From an uncultured Lachnospiraceae bacterium (GTDB lineage Bacteria; Bacillota; Clostridia; Lachnospirales; Lachnospiraceae): a DNA stretch of 64,000 nt. The stretch's first letter is position 1, and each line of letters opens with the position of its first letter. This document shows, one piece after another, positions 44,236 to 52,543 of the stretch. A program made the translations under genes and the position numbers. The notes below the pieces were generated by a model that saw only the letters and a list, made by a program, of their open reading frames with translations, was not told the origin of the DNA and did no database searches. The stretch lies in contig UQLY01000004.1 in NCBI GenBank assembly GCA_900542015.1, forward strand, positions 157,739 to 221,738, in the 5' to 3' direction.

Positions 44236-44424
44236 ATGAATAATCTGATCTTATTTCTCAATTCTTTTTTATCCTATATTTTGTTGTTTTTGATCGTTGT
44301 AGTCGTTGCGGGGATTGCAATGTTTATCGGTATTACCATGCGTAAAAAATCCAATGCAAAGGAAGCCGAAGAAGCGGCGCATGCCGATGAGTCGGAGACA
44401 GCGGAAGCGGCGTCAGCCGAATAA
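44236..44424 (+). CDS. Small single-pass membrane protein
   Basis: A 62-residue protein with a long hydrophobic helix (SYILLFLIVVVVAGIAMFIGI), a basic stop-transfer cluster (MRKKSNAK) and a short acidic, Ala/Glu-rich tail. AAAGGAAAC upstream of MNNLILF supports this start. It follows rnhA by 35 bp and ends just before repeat copy D. No family is recognised; the layout recalls small membrane scaffold or regulatory peptides, but no function is proposed. Confidence 0.65.
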   Translation: MNNLILFLNSFLSYILLFLIVVVVAGIAMFIGITMRKKSNAKEAEEAAHADESETAEAASAE

Positions 44425-44454
44425 AATATGATAAAATGAAATAAAACGTAAAAG

Positions 44455-44552
44455 AGGCTGTCACATTGATAGAAATTTGTGCGGATCAAAGGAAACCTTT
44501 GCAAAAGACTGTTTCTTTGATCCATACGAATATTTATGAATGGGGCAGCCCC
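44455..44552. repeat. Structured repeat element, copy D (divergent)
   Basis: GGCTG (44456-44460) pairs with CAGCC (44546-44550), then CATT with AATG and an A/T-rich interrupted stem lead to GATCAAAGGAAAC pairing with GTTTCTTTGATC. The core is that of copies A-C, but the right half has GTTTCTTTGATC instead of GTTTCCGTGATC, which extends the pairing with CAAAG. The inner loop is short (CTTTGCAAAAGACT). It lies between two plus-strand genes, ending 30 bp before yjjG. Confidence 0.7.
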
Positions 44553-44581
44553 TTATTTCATATGGATATGAGGGAAAAGCA

Positions 44582-45325
44582 ATGGAAAAAAGGTACGACG
44601 TGATCCTTTGGGATGTGGACGGTACGCTGTTGAATTTTTTGGAATCCGAACGTTTTGCGCTGACGGACTGTTTACGGCATTTCGGGCTGCCGGTCAGCGA
44701 CGAAATCGTAGCGACTTATTCGGCGATTAACGACAAGTGCTGGAAAATGCTGGAACGGGGCGAGGTGGAAAAGTCCTGGGTGCTGGTACATAGATTTGAA
44801 GAGCTGTTTGACTATCTTCATGTGACGGATACGGACGTGAAGGAATTTCAAAAAAGATACCAGTTTAAGCTGGGAAGCGTGTTTTACTTTCAGGATCATG
44901 CAAAGGAGCTTCTTGCCGGGCTGCGCCGGGATTTTGACCAATACGTGGTGACCAACGGCGTAGAGGACACCCAGAGAAGAAAGCTGGGACTGTCGGGTAT
45001 CGAGGGGCTTGTGGACGATATTTTCATTTCCGAATGTATCGGCTATGAAAAGCCCAGCCCCCTGTTTTTTGAAGGCTGCATGGAACAGATTGCTAAGAAA
45101 AAGGGAAAGGCGCCGGATAAAAGCCGTATTCTGATCGTGGGGGATTCACTGACCAGCGATATCAAAGGCGGCAATCTGTTTGGGATCGACAGTTGTTATT
45201 ATCAAAGAGGGGCGAAGGAAGTAAAAAGGAATTTCGCTGCAGGAGAGGTAAAAGCGGATTACGTGATCGGCAATCTGTGGGAGGTGGAACAGATCTTATG
45301 GCAAAGTCCTCAAACCAAAAACTGA
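44582..45325 (+). CDS. yjjG: HAD family hydrolase, YjjG-type noncanonical pyrimidine nucleotidase
   Basis: A 247-residue HAD phosphatase with motif I DVDGTLLNF, motif II VVTNGVE and motif IV GDSLTSDIKGG. The helical cap between residues about 15 and 100 places it in the YjjG group, which dephosphorylates UMP, dUMP, dTMP and modified pyrimidine nucleotides. That would suit the nearby nucleotide genes. GAGGGAAAAGCA before MEKRYD fixes the start. The WYL regulator gene overlaps its end by 28 bp. Confidence 0.85.
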   Translation: MEKRYDVILWDVDGTLLNFLESERFALTDCLRHFGLPVSDEIVATYSAINDKCWKMLERGEVEKSWVLVHRFEELFDYLHVTDTDVKEFQKRYQFKLGSVFYFQDHAKELLAGLRRDFDQYVVTNGVEDTQRRKLGLSGIEGLVDDIFISECIGYEKPSPLFFEGCMEQIAKKKGKAPDKSRILIVGDSLTSDIKGGNLFGIDSCYYQRGAKEVKRNFAAGEVKADYVIGNLWEVEQILWQSPQTKN

Positions 45326-46287
45326 AGCAATTGTATCTGTTAAAAATTTTATCGGAATATACCGATGAAACCCATGCCCTGACGACGCAGCAGATTATCG
45401 ATAAGCTGGCGGACTATCAGGTAAGCGCCGAAAGAAAAAGCATTTACAGCGATATCGAGGCGCTGAATGCCATGGGCTATGATATTCTCAACAGTAAGAA
45501 TAAGGAGCATTACGGTTATTATATGGCGTCCAGGGAGTTTGAACTGCCGGAATTAAAGCTGTTGGTAGACGCGGTGCAGTCCTCCCGGTTTATTACGGAA
45601 AAGAAATCCAGGGAACTGATCGGGAAGCTGGAAAAGCTTTGCAGCAAATACGACGGAAATAAACTCCGCCGCCAGGTCTATGTGTCGGACCGTTTAAAGG
45701 CGGAAAACGAGGGTATCTATTATGTGGTGGACGGAATCCATGAAGCGATCCAGAAGGATAAGCAGATATCCTTTCGCTATTATGAATGGGATGCGGATAA
45801 GAAGATGCGCTTTAAAAAGGGCGGAAAGCGGTATGCGGTAAGCCCGTATCTGCTCGTATGGAACGACGCGAATTATTATCTGGTCGCCTATGAGGAGGAA
45901 GACCGGATGATCAAACATTACCGTGTGGATAAAATGACCGATCTTCAAATAGAAGAAAAAGAGCGTATGGGAGAAGCGGATTATCAGGCGTTTTCTCCCG
46001 GTGAATATACCAAGAAAAGCTTTCAGATGTTCGGCGGGACGGAAATGACCGTTACCATGCAGTGCGACGAGACCATGGCGGGCGTCATGATTGACCGGTT
46101 CGGTAAGGAAGTTGCCATGCGGCGGCTGCAGGACGGAAAGCTGCAGGTGCGGACAGACCTTGTCGTCAGTCCCGCCTTCTTCGGCTGGCTTGCCGGACTG
46201 AAGGGAAAGGTAAAAATTACCGCGCCCGAAGAGGCGGCGGCGCGGGCGAGGGACTATCTTGCGGATGTGCTGGAAGCGTGGAAGTAG
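45298..46287 (+). CDS. WYL domain transcriptional regulator
   Basis: The N-terminal 60 residues form a winged helix-turn-helix (LYLLKILSEYTDETHALTTQQI, ERKSIYSDIEALNAMGYDI). A WYL domain begins near residue 140 (ISFRYYEWDADKK, SPYLLVWNDANYYLVAYEEE) and a WCX-like region ends the protein. WYL proteins sense nucleic-acid-related ligands and often control DNA-damage or phage-defence genes. It overlaps yjjG, suggesting co-expression; its targets are not evident. Confidence 0.88.
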   Translation: MAKSSNQKLKQLYLLKILSEYTDETHALTTQQIIDKLADYQVSAERKSIYSDIEALNAMGYDILNSKNKEHYGYYMASREFELPELKLLVDAVQSSRFITEKKSRELIGKLEKLCSKYDGNKLRRQVYVSDRLKAENEGIYYVVDGIHEAIQKDKQISFRYYEWDADKKMRFKKGGKRYAVSPYLLVWNDANYYLVAYEEEDRMIKHYRVDKMTDLQIEEKERMGEADYQAFSPGEYTKKSFQMFGGTEMTVTMQCDETMAGVMIDRFGKEVAMRRLQDGKLQVRTDLVVSPAFFGWLAGLKGKVKITAPEEAAARARDYLADVLEAWK

Positions 46288-46350
46288 GACAGTCCGGTGT
46301 GATGAACGGCAAAAAAGCTGTTAAGGATAAAAGAAACGAGGCATAGAGAC

Positions 46351-47514
46351 ATGAAATTTGCAGATAGAATGAAAGACTACGAAGAAGGAATCTTTCAGGT
46401 ATTAAATGAAATGAGATTAAAAAAGGAAGAAGCGGGAGAGAAGGTTTACAATTTCTCCGTGGGAACGCCGGATTTTCAGCCCGCGCCGCATATCATAGAG
46501 GCGGTTGTCAGGGCGGCTTCCGATCCCGAAAACTACAAATATTCGCTGGGGGATCTGCCGCAGCTTGTACAGGCGGTTGAGGACCGGTATGCAAAAAGGT
46601 ACGGCGTAACTTTGCGGCATGATGAGATTACTTCCGTATATGGGTCTCAGGAGGGAATCGCCCATATCTGTTTGGCGCTCTGCAATCCCGGGGACCTTGT
46701 CCTTGTGCCCAATCCCGGGTATCCGGTTTTTACCTTCGGTCCCTCCTTAGCCGGGGCAAAGATAAAAACCTATGATCTGATAGAAGAAAACGGATATCTG
46801 CCGAACCTTTCGGATATTGGGGAAGAGACGGCAAGGGCGGCGAAGTGCATCGTGGTGTCCTATCCGCTCAATCCGGTCTGCAAGTGCGCGCCGGTCTCCT
46901 TTTATGAAGAATTGATCGCCTGGGCAAAAAAATATGACGTAATTGTCATTCATGACAACGCCTATTCGGATATTGTCTATGACGGAAAGGTCGGACGTTC
47001 CTTCTTATCCTATGAAGGAGCGAAGGAGGTAGGCGTGGAATTTTATTCCCTTTCCAAATCCTACAACTATACGGGAGCGAGAGTCAGCTTTCTGGTGGGC
47101 AACCGGGAAATTGTGCAAACCTTCAAAAGGATGAGGAGCCAGATCGATTACGGGACGTTTCTTCCGGTACAGCTTGGCGCGGTAGCCGCATTGACCGGAT
47201 CTGACGATTGCGTCAAAGAGCAATGCGTGAAATATGAAGAGAGAAGAAACGCCCTCTGCGACGGGTTTACCAAGGCGGGATGGAAGTTTGAACGAAGCGA
47301 GGGCACCATGTTTGCGTGGGCAAAGATTCCGGAAGGATTTGACGATGATGTGACGTTTGTCAAAGAATTGTTTGAAAAGACGGGCGTGCTCTGTACGCCG
47401 GGAAGCAGCTTTGGCACCTTAGGAAAGGGACACGTGCGTTTCGCTCTGGTCCTGCCGTCCGAAACCATACGGGAAGCCGTAAAAGCAGTGGAAAACAGCG
47501 GTATCTTAAAATGA
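46351..47514 (+). CDS. PLP-dependent class I/II aminotransferase
   Basis: A 387-residue fold-type I aminotransferase. The PLP Lys is in FYSLSKSYNYTGAR, the cofactor Asp/Tyr region is IVIHDNAYSDIVYDG and the substrate Arg is near KGHVRFALV. The N-terminal region YNFSVGTPDFQPAPHI and VPNPGYPVF resemble LL-diaminopimelate aminotransferases (DapL) and related aspartate/alanine enzymes. The substrate cannot be fixed by eye. A perfect-looking terminator follows. Confidence 0.85.
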   Translation: MKFADRMKDYEEGIFQVLNEMRLKKEEAGEKVYNFSVGTPDFQPAPHIIEAVVRAASDPENYKYSLGDLPQLVQAVEDRYAKRYGVTLRHDEITSVYGSQEGIAHICLALCNPGDLVLVPNPGYPVFTFGPSLAGAKIKTYDLIEENGYLPNLSDIGEETARAAKCIVVSYPLNPVCKCAPVSFYEELIAWAKKYDVIVIHDNAYSDIVYDGKVGRSFLSYEGAKEVGVEFYSLSKSYNYTGARVSFLVGNREIVQTFKRMRSQIDYGTFLPVQLGAVAALTGSDDCVKEQCVKYEERRNALCDGFTKAGWKFERSEGTMFAWAKIPEGFDDDVTFVKELFEKTGVLCTPGSSFGTLGKGHVRFALVLPSETIREAVKAVENSGILK

Positions 47515-47557
47515 TCCGGATGCGATCCGTCCGGTTCAATCAAAACAGTCAATCGGG

Positions 47558-47592
47558 GAGTGGTGATTTTTCACAAAATCGCCGCTCTTTTT
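47558..47592 (+). terminator. Intrinsic terminator after the aminotransferase
   Basis: A 13-bp stem (GAGTGGTGATTTT with AAAATCGCCGCTC, two G-U-type positions) with a TCAC loop is followed by five T. Confidence 0.85.
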
Positions 47593-47619
47593 ATGTGAAA
47601 ATTGTAAGATAACCTTTTG

Positions 47620-47648
47620 TTGACAGTCCCAAATTCTTTAGTTATACT
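47620..47648 (+). promoter_or_regulatory. Sigma-A promoter for nrdD-nrdG-dut
   Basis: A perfect TTGACA (47620-47625) and TATACT (47643-47648) are 17 bp apart. Transcription would begin near 47655. Confidence 0.8.
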
Positions 47649-47658
47649 TGAAACTACA

Positions 47659-47674
47659 CCACAACATCTTGTGC
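47659..47674 (+). promoter_or_regulatory. Putative NrdR box
   Basis: CCACAACATCTTGTGC keeps 12 of 16 positions of the ACACAATATATTGTGT-type NrdR consensus and the CACAA/TTGTG symmetry. It overlaps the start of transcription of the ribonucleotide reductase operon. A weaker CACA-TTTTGTTG sequence about 33 bp further on might be the second box. NrdR is the expected repressor of such genes; binding is inferred. Confidence 0.45.
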
Positions 47675-47746
47675 ATGTTTACATAATGTTGGCACATTTT
47701 GTTGGAGCAGTATTTTGGGAACAGGTAAGAGAGGGAGGATGTTTTT

Positions 47747-49933
47747 ATGTCCGATACAGCACAAAAGCAGGAGGAACAGAGGGATTACGGCAAGGAATTT
47801 CAGACGAAAATCCCGGTAAAAGTAATTAAAAAAGACGGCAGCAAAGAAGATTTTAATGTACAGAAGGTCATCAATGCTGTAGGGAAGAGCGCGTACCGTG
47901 CTTTAACCAAATTTACGGAAGAAGAGAAAGATCATATTTGTCAATATGTTGTAGATAAGGTAGACGAGCTGGGACAGGAAGAAATTCCCATTCCGATTAT
48001 GCACAATATTGTAGAGAGCGCTTTGGAGCAGGTTAAACCCATTGTTGCAAAGAGCTATCGCGATTATCGTAACTACAAACAGGATTTTGTCCGCATGATG
48101 GACGACGTATACAAAAAGAGCCAGTCCATTATGTATATCGGGGACAAGGAGAACGCCAATACGGACAGCGCCCTTGTTTCCACTAAGAGGAGCCTGATCT
48201 TCAATCAGTTCAATAAGGAGCTTTACCAGAAATTCTTTATGACCACCGAGGAAATTCAGGCGTGCAGGGACGGTTATATCTATGTGCACGATATGTCCGC
48301 AAGAAGGGATACGATGAATTGCTGTCTGTTTGACGTGGCAAGCGTTTTAACGGGCGGCTTTGAAATGGGAAACATCTGGTATAACGAACCGAAAACTTTA
48401 GACGTTGCCTTCGATGTTATCGGCGATATCGTATTATCGGCGGCAAGCCAGCAGTACGGCGGCTTTACGGTTCCCGAGGTGGATAAGATTCTGGAGCCCT
48501 ATGCGGAGAAGTCCTATCAGAGAAATATTAAAAAGTATCTGCGTCTCGGCGTTGACGAAGAAAGCGCAAAGGCGGAGGCGCTTGCAGATGTGAGCAAGGA
48601 ATTTGAGCAGGGCTTCCAGGGCTGGGAATATAAATTCAATACGGTGGCAAGCAGCAGGGGAGATTATCCTTTTATTACCGTAACGGCAGGGATCGGTACG
48701 GGAAGATTTGCGAAGCTTGCGACGATTACGATGTTAAACGTCCGCAGAAAGGGACAGGGCAAAAAGGAATGCAAGAAGCCGGTTCTGTTCCCGAAGATCG
48801 TATTTTTGTATGATGAAAATCTCCACGGACCCGGAAAGGAGCTGGAAGACGTATTTGAAGCGGGGGTAAAGTGTTCTTCCAAGACGATGTACCCCGATTG
48901 GCTGAGCCTGACGGGAAAAGGCTATATTGCCAGCATGTACAAGCAGTACGGCAAGGTTATTTCCCCTATGGGGTGCCGCGCGTTCCTGTCTCCCTGGTAT
49001 GAGAGGGGCGGTATGCACCCGGCGGATGAAAACGATACGCCGGTGTTTGTAGGAAGATTTAATATCGGCGCGGTTTCTCTGCATCTGCCGATGATCCTTG
49101 CCAAATCCAGGCAGGAAAATAAAGATTTTTACGAAGTGCTCGACTATTATCTGAACCTGATCAGGCAGCTGCATATCAGAACCTATGCTTATCTGGGAGA
49201 GATGCGGGCTTCCACCAATCCCCTTGCCTATTGCGAGGGCGGTTTCCTTGGCGGGCATCTGCAGCTTCACGATAAGATCAAGCCGATTTTGAAAACGGCG
49301 ACGGCTTCCTTCGGCATTACGGCGTTTAACGAGCTGCAGGAGTTATATAACGGCAAATCCCTGGTGGAGGACGGCGCGTTTGCCCTGGAGGTATTGGAGC
49401 ATATCAACGCCAAAATCAACGAATTTAAAGAAGAGGACGGCAATCTGTACGCGATTTACGGCACGCCCGCCGAGAATCTGTGCGGTTTGCAGGTAAAACA
49501 GTTCCGGGCTAAATACGGCATTATTGAAGGCGTTTCCGATAAAGAATATGTGAGCAACAGTTTCCATTGCCATGTTTCCGAGGATATTACGCCGATTGAA
49601 AAACAGGATCTGGAATACCGTTTCTGGGAAATGGCAAACGGCGGCAAAATCCAGTATGTGAAATATCCCATCGACTACAATCTGGACGCGATTAAGACGC
49701 TGATCCGCAGGGCGATGGATATGGGCTTTTACGAAGGCGTCAACTTATCCCTTGCCTATTGCGACGACTGCGGGCACCAGGAGCTGGAAATGGATGTCTG
49801 CCCTGTCTGCGGCAGCAGGAATCTGACGAAGATCGACCGTATGAACGGATATCTTGCTTATTCGAGAGTTCACGGCGATACAAGGCTCAGCGATGCGAAA
49901 ATGGCGGAAATCGCTGAAAGAAAGTCCATGTAG
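47747..49933 (+). CDS. nrdD: Anaerobic (class III) ribonucleoside-triphosphate reductase
   Basis: This oxygen-sensitive glycyl radical enzyme makes dNTPs from NTPs. An ATP-cone domain fills residues about 20-110 (VKVIKKDGSKEDFNVQKV). Active-site cysteines are expected in MNCCLFDVASV and around KCSSKTMYPDW. The C-terminus has a zinc site CDDCGHQELEMDVCPVCGSRN (CxxC pairs) and the glycyl loop DRMNGYLAYSRV. Length 728 is normal. GGGAGG precedes the ATG. The activase nrdG follows after 11 bp. Confidence 0.95.
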   Translation: MSDTAQKQEEQRDYGKEFQTKIPVKVIKKDGSKEDFNVQKVINAVGKSAYRALTKFTEEEKDHICQYVVDKVDELGQEEIPIPIMHNIVESALEQVKPIVAKSYRDYRNYKQDFVRMMDDVYKKSQSIMYIGDKENANTDSALVSTKRSLIFNQFNKELYQKFFMTTEEIQACRDGYIYVHDMSARRDTMNCCLFDVASVLTGGFEMGNIWYNEPKTLDVAFDVIGDIVLSAASQQYGGFTVPEVDKILEPYAEKSYQRNIKKYLRLGVDEESAKAEALADVSKEFEQGFQGWEYKFNTVASSRGDYPFITVTAGIGTGRFAKLATITMLNVRRKGQGKKECKKPVLFPKIVFLYDENLHGPGKELEDVFEAGVKCSSKTMYPDWLSLTGKGYIASMYKQYGKVISPMGCRAFLSPWYERGGMHPADENDTPVFVGRFNIGAVSLHLPMILAKSRQENKDFYEVLDYYLNLIRQLHIRTYAYLGEMRASTNPLAYCEGGFLGGHLQLHDKIKPILKTATASFGITAFNELQELYNGKSLVEDGAFALEVLEHINAKINEFKEEDGNLYAIYGTPAENLCGLQVKQFRAKYGIIEGVSDKEYVSNSFHCHVSEDITPIEKQDLEYRFWEMANGGKIQYVKYPIDYNLDAIKTLIRRAMDMGFYEGVNLSLAYCDDCGHQELEMDVCPVCGSRNLTKIDRMNGYLAYSRVHGDTRLSDAKMAEIAERKSM

Positions 49934-49944
49934 GGGGATTTCAT

Positions 49945-50454
49945 ATGAGGTATCATAATATAACAAAGGATGATATGTTAAACGGCGACGGCCTGCGGGT
50001 CGTATTGTGGGTGGCGGGCTGCAGCCACTGCTGTAAAGATTGCCATAATCCGCTTACCTGGGATCCCAACGGCGGACTGTTGTTTGACGACGCGGCGAAG
50101 GCGGAGATTTTTGAGCAATTGGATAAGCCCTATATTTCGGGAATTACCTTTTCCGGCGGAGATCCGCTCCATGCGGCAAACAGGCTGGACGTTAGAAATC
50201 TCATGGAAGAGATCAAGGAAAGCTACTCTCAAAAGACGATCTGGCTTTATACCGGCGACGTCTGGGAAAATATTCTTCACTATCCGCTGTTAAAATATGT
50301 GGACGTGCTGGTGGACGGAGAGTTTGTGGCGGAGCAGAAAGACCCGAAGCTGTTGTGGAAGGGCAGCAGCAACCAGAGAGTTATCGACGTGCAAAAAACC
50401 CTGGCGCGGATGGACCCGACGGTGCCGGTGCTCCATTGCGGGGATTACGAATAG
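49945..50454 (+). CDS. nrdG: Anaerobic ribonucleotide reductase activating protein
   Basis: This radical SAM enzyme puts the glycyl radical on NrdD. The iron-sulfur motif is CSHCCKDCHNP (CxxxCxxC at about residues 26-33), followed by ISGITFSGGDPL for SAM binding. Length 169 is typical. It lies directly behind nrdD, its substrate. Confidence 0.95.
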   Translation: MRYHNITKDDMLNGDGLRVVLWVAGCSHCCKDCHNPLTWDPNGGLLFDDAAKAEIFEQLDKPYISGITFSGGDPLHAANRLDVRNLMEEIKESYSQKTIWLYTGDVWENILHYPLLKYVDVLVDGEFVAEQKDPKLLWKGSSNQRVIDVQKTLARMDPTVPVLHCGDYE

Positions 50455-50511
50455 CGTTTCGCCCGTGCGCGGCGTAAAAAAGGATGGAAGCGGACAAAAG
50501 GAGAAAGTATC

Positions 50512-50949
50512 ATGAAGGAAACCATAGAAATCCAATATATCAACGATGAAATAGAGAGACTGAAATATATCGACAAAAAATCCGACTGGATCGATCTTCG
50601 CAGCAGCGAGCATGTGGAGATGAAGGCGGGAGAATTTCGCCTGATCAATCTGGGCGTGGCGATGAAGCTGCCCGAAGGCTATGAGGCGCATATCGTGCCG
50701 AGAAGCTCTACTTTTAAAAACTTCGGCATCATTCAGACCAATCATTGCGGCATTGTAGATGAAAGCTACTGCGGTCCCGAAGACTGGTTCTATATGCCGG
50801 CTTATGCCCTGCGGGACACGGTAATCGAGGTCAACGACAGGATCTGCCAGTTCCGGATAGAGAAGCACCAGCCCGTTGTGGAATTTGTGGAAGTGGAAAA
50901 GCTGGAAGGACAGAACCGGGGCGGAATCGGCAGCACCGGTAAAAATTGA
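50512..50949 (+). CDS. dut: dUTP diphosphatase (dUTPase)
   Basis: The enzyme hydrolyses dUTP to dUMP, keeping uracil out of DNA and feeding dTMP synthesis. The five trimeric dUTPase motifs can be traced: DLRSSEHVEMK, PRSSTFKNFG, GIVDESYCGPEDW, DRICQFRIEK and RGGIGSTGKN. AAAGGAGAAAG precedes the ATG. Its place after nrdDG fits coordinated dNTP supply. Confidence 0.92.
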   Translation: MKETIEIQYINDEIERLKYIDKKSDWIDLRSSEHVEMKAGEFRLINLGVAMKLPEGYEAHIVPRSSTFKNFGIIQTNHCGIVDESYCGPEDWFYMPAYALRDTVIEVNDRICQFRIEKHQPVVEFVEVEKLEGQNRGGIGSTGKN

Positions 50950-50976
50950 AAAAATCTTCCTGTGATGGAATAATCA

Positions 50977-51022
50977 GACTCCTTTTTGCAAAACTAATGA
51001 TAAGAGTTTTGTTAAAGGAGTC
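50977..51022 (+). promoter_or_regulatory. Hairpin burying the ribosome-binding site of the spoVAF-like gene
   Basis: GACTCCTTT (50977-50985) pairs with AAAGGAGTC (51014-51022), and CAAAACT with AGTTTTG inside, giving a two-part stem of 16 bp. The 3' arm contains the whole Shine-Dalgarno sequence AAAGGAG of the TTG start at 51031. It can also work as a weak terminator for dut. Confidence 0.65.
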
Positions 51023-51030
51023 TTTATATT

Positions 51031-52482
51031 TTGAGAAAATCAGATAGAAACAAATCCGTAACCTTTTATGAAAGCCGTATGAAGACCGGGCTGGACGAGA
51101 ATATGGCGTATCTTAACGAAAAGCTGGCGGTGGACGCCAATTTCGACGTGGTATACCGGGTCATAGAGATCGGCGGCAGGCGAGCCTGCATGTATTTTGT
51201 GGACGGTTTCTGCAAAGACGAAATGATGCAGAAGCTGTTGCAATACTTTATTTCCATATCGCCCAAGGATATGCCGGACAATGCCCACGAAATGTCCAAA
51301 CAGTGTATGCCCTGTGTGGAAGTGGACTTACAGGACGACTGGAAACAGATTATTTATTTTATTTTATCCGGCGTGTTCGCGCTGTTTATCGACGGATATG
51401 ACAAATGTATCCTGATCGATTCAAGGACCTATCCGTCCAGAAGCGTTTCCGAGCCGGAAAAGGATAAGGTGCTGCGGGGGTCCAAAGACGGTTTCGTGGA
51501 GACGGTCGTGTTTAATACCGCGTTAATCCGGCGCAGAATCCGTTCCGCGGACTTACGGATGGAAATGATGAACGCAGGAAAAAGCTCCAAAACCGATATT
51601 GTCATCTGCTATATGGATTCCCGGGTGGATCATGATTTTCTGGAAAAGATCAAAAGCAGGATCAGAAGCATTAAGGTGGACGCCCTGACGATGAATCAGG
51701 AAAGTCTGGCGGAGTGCCTGTATAAAGACGCATGGTGGAATCCTTTCCCGAAGTTCAAGTTTACCGAGCGTCCGGATACAGCGGCGGCGCAGGTGCTGGA
51801 GGGCAATATTATCATTCTTGTGGATAATTCTCCTTCGGCGATGATTATGCCCACCAGTATCTTTGACGTGGTGGAAGAAGCCGACGATTACTATTTCCCG
51901 CCGGTTACGGGGACGTATCTGCGTCTTTCCCGGTTTTTGATCGCGATTTTAACCTATATCATGACGCCCACGTTTCTTTTGCTGATGCAGGAGCCGGGGT
52001 ATATTCCCCACGGCTTTGAATTTATTATGGTAAAAGAGCCCGTCAACATTCCGTTAATCTGGCAGTTTTTGATTCTGGAGCTAGCCATAGACGGTTTGCG
52101 GCTTGCGGCGGTAAATACCCCCAATATGCTGAGCACGCCCCTCAGTGTGATGGCTGCACTGGTGCTTGGGGAGTTTTCGGTAAACAGCGGGTGGTTCAAC
52201 AGTGAAGTCATGCTGTATATGGCGTTTGTCGCCATCGCCAATTATACCCAGGCAAGCTATGAACTGTCCTATGCGTTAAAGTTTATGAGAATGATCAATC
52301 TGATTCTGACGGCGCTTTTCGGGCTGTACGGTTATATCGCCGGCATAGCGATTTTGATTTTGTCCATTGTATTTAATAAAACCATTTCAGGACAAAGCTA
52401 TATTTATCCGATTCTGCCGTTCAATCTTAAACAGTTGTCCAAACGTTTTTTGAGAAAACGTCTGCCGGAATCCAGGCAGTAA
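51031..52482 (+). CDS. spoVAF: Spore germination protein of the GerA/SpoVAF family
   Basis: The 483-residue protein has a soluble N-terminal half (residues about 1-285) and five or so C-terminal membrane helices, the layout of GerAA-type A subunits. Conserved stretches include EGNIIILVDNSPSAMIMPTS, FDVVEEADDYYFPP and TYLRLSRFLIAILTY. The sequence PGYIPHGFEF and the lack of gerB/gerC neighbours point to SpoVAF rather than a nutrient receptor. SpoVAF acts with the SpoVA dipicolinate channel in the inner spore membrane. The start is TTG. Other spoVA genes are not next to it, which is unusual compared with Bacillus. Confidence 0.85.
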   Translation: MRKSDRNKSVTFYESRMKTGLDENMAYLNEKLAVDANFDVVYRVIEIGGRRACMYFVDGFCKDEMMQKLLQYFISISPKDMPDNAHEMSKQCMPCVEVDLQDDWKQIIYFILSGVFALFIDGYDKCILIDSRTYPSRSVSEPEKDKVLRGSKDGFVETVVFNTALIRRRIRSADLRMEMMNAGKSSKTDIVICYMDSRVDHDFLEKIKSRIRSIKVDALTMNQESLAECLYKDAWWNPFPKFKFTERPDTAAAQVLEGNIIILVDNSPSAMIMPTSIFDVVEEADDYYFPPVTGTYLRLSRFLIAILTYIMTPTFLLLMQEPGYIPHGFEFIMVKEPVNIPLIWQFLILELAIDGLRLAAVNTPNMLSTPLSVMAALVLGEFSVNSGWFNSEVMLYMAFVAIANYTQASYELSYALKFMRMINLILTALFGLYGYIAGIAILILSIVFNKTISGQSYIYPILPFNLKQLSKRFLRKRLPESRQ

Positions 52483-52543
52483 GAATTGAAAAGTGCCAAA
52501 AAGCGTGTTACAATACTCCCATACGGAAAGAAGGAGTAGTCAG

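Noticed and set aside
47617..47829. Plus-strand frame of 70 codons before nrdD
   Set aside because: It spans the nrdD promoter and overlaps the nrdD start in another frame.
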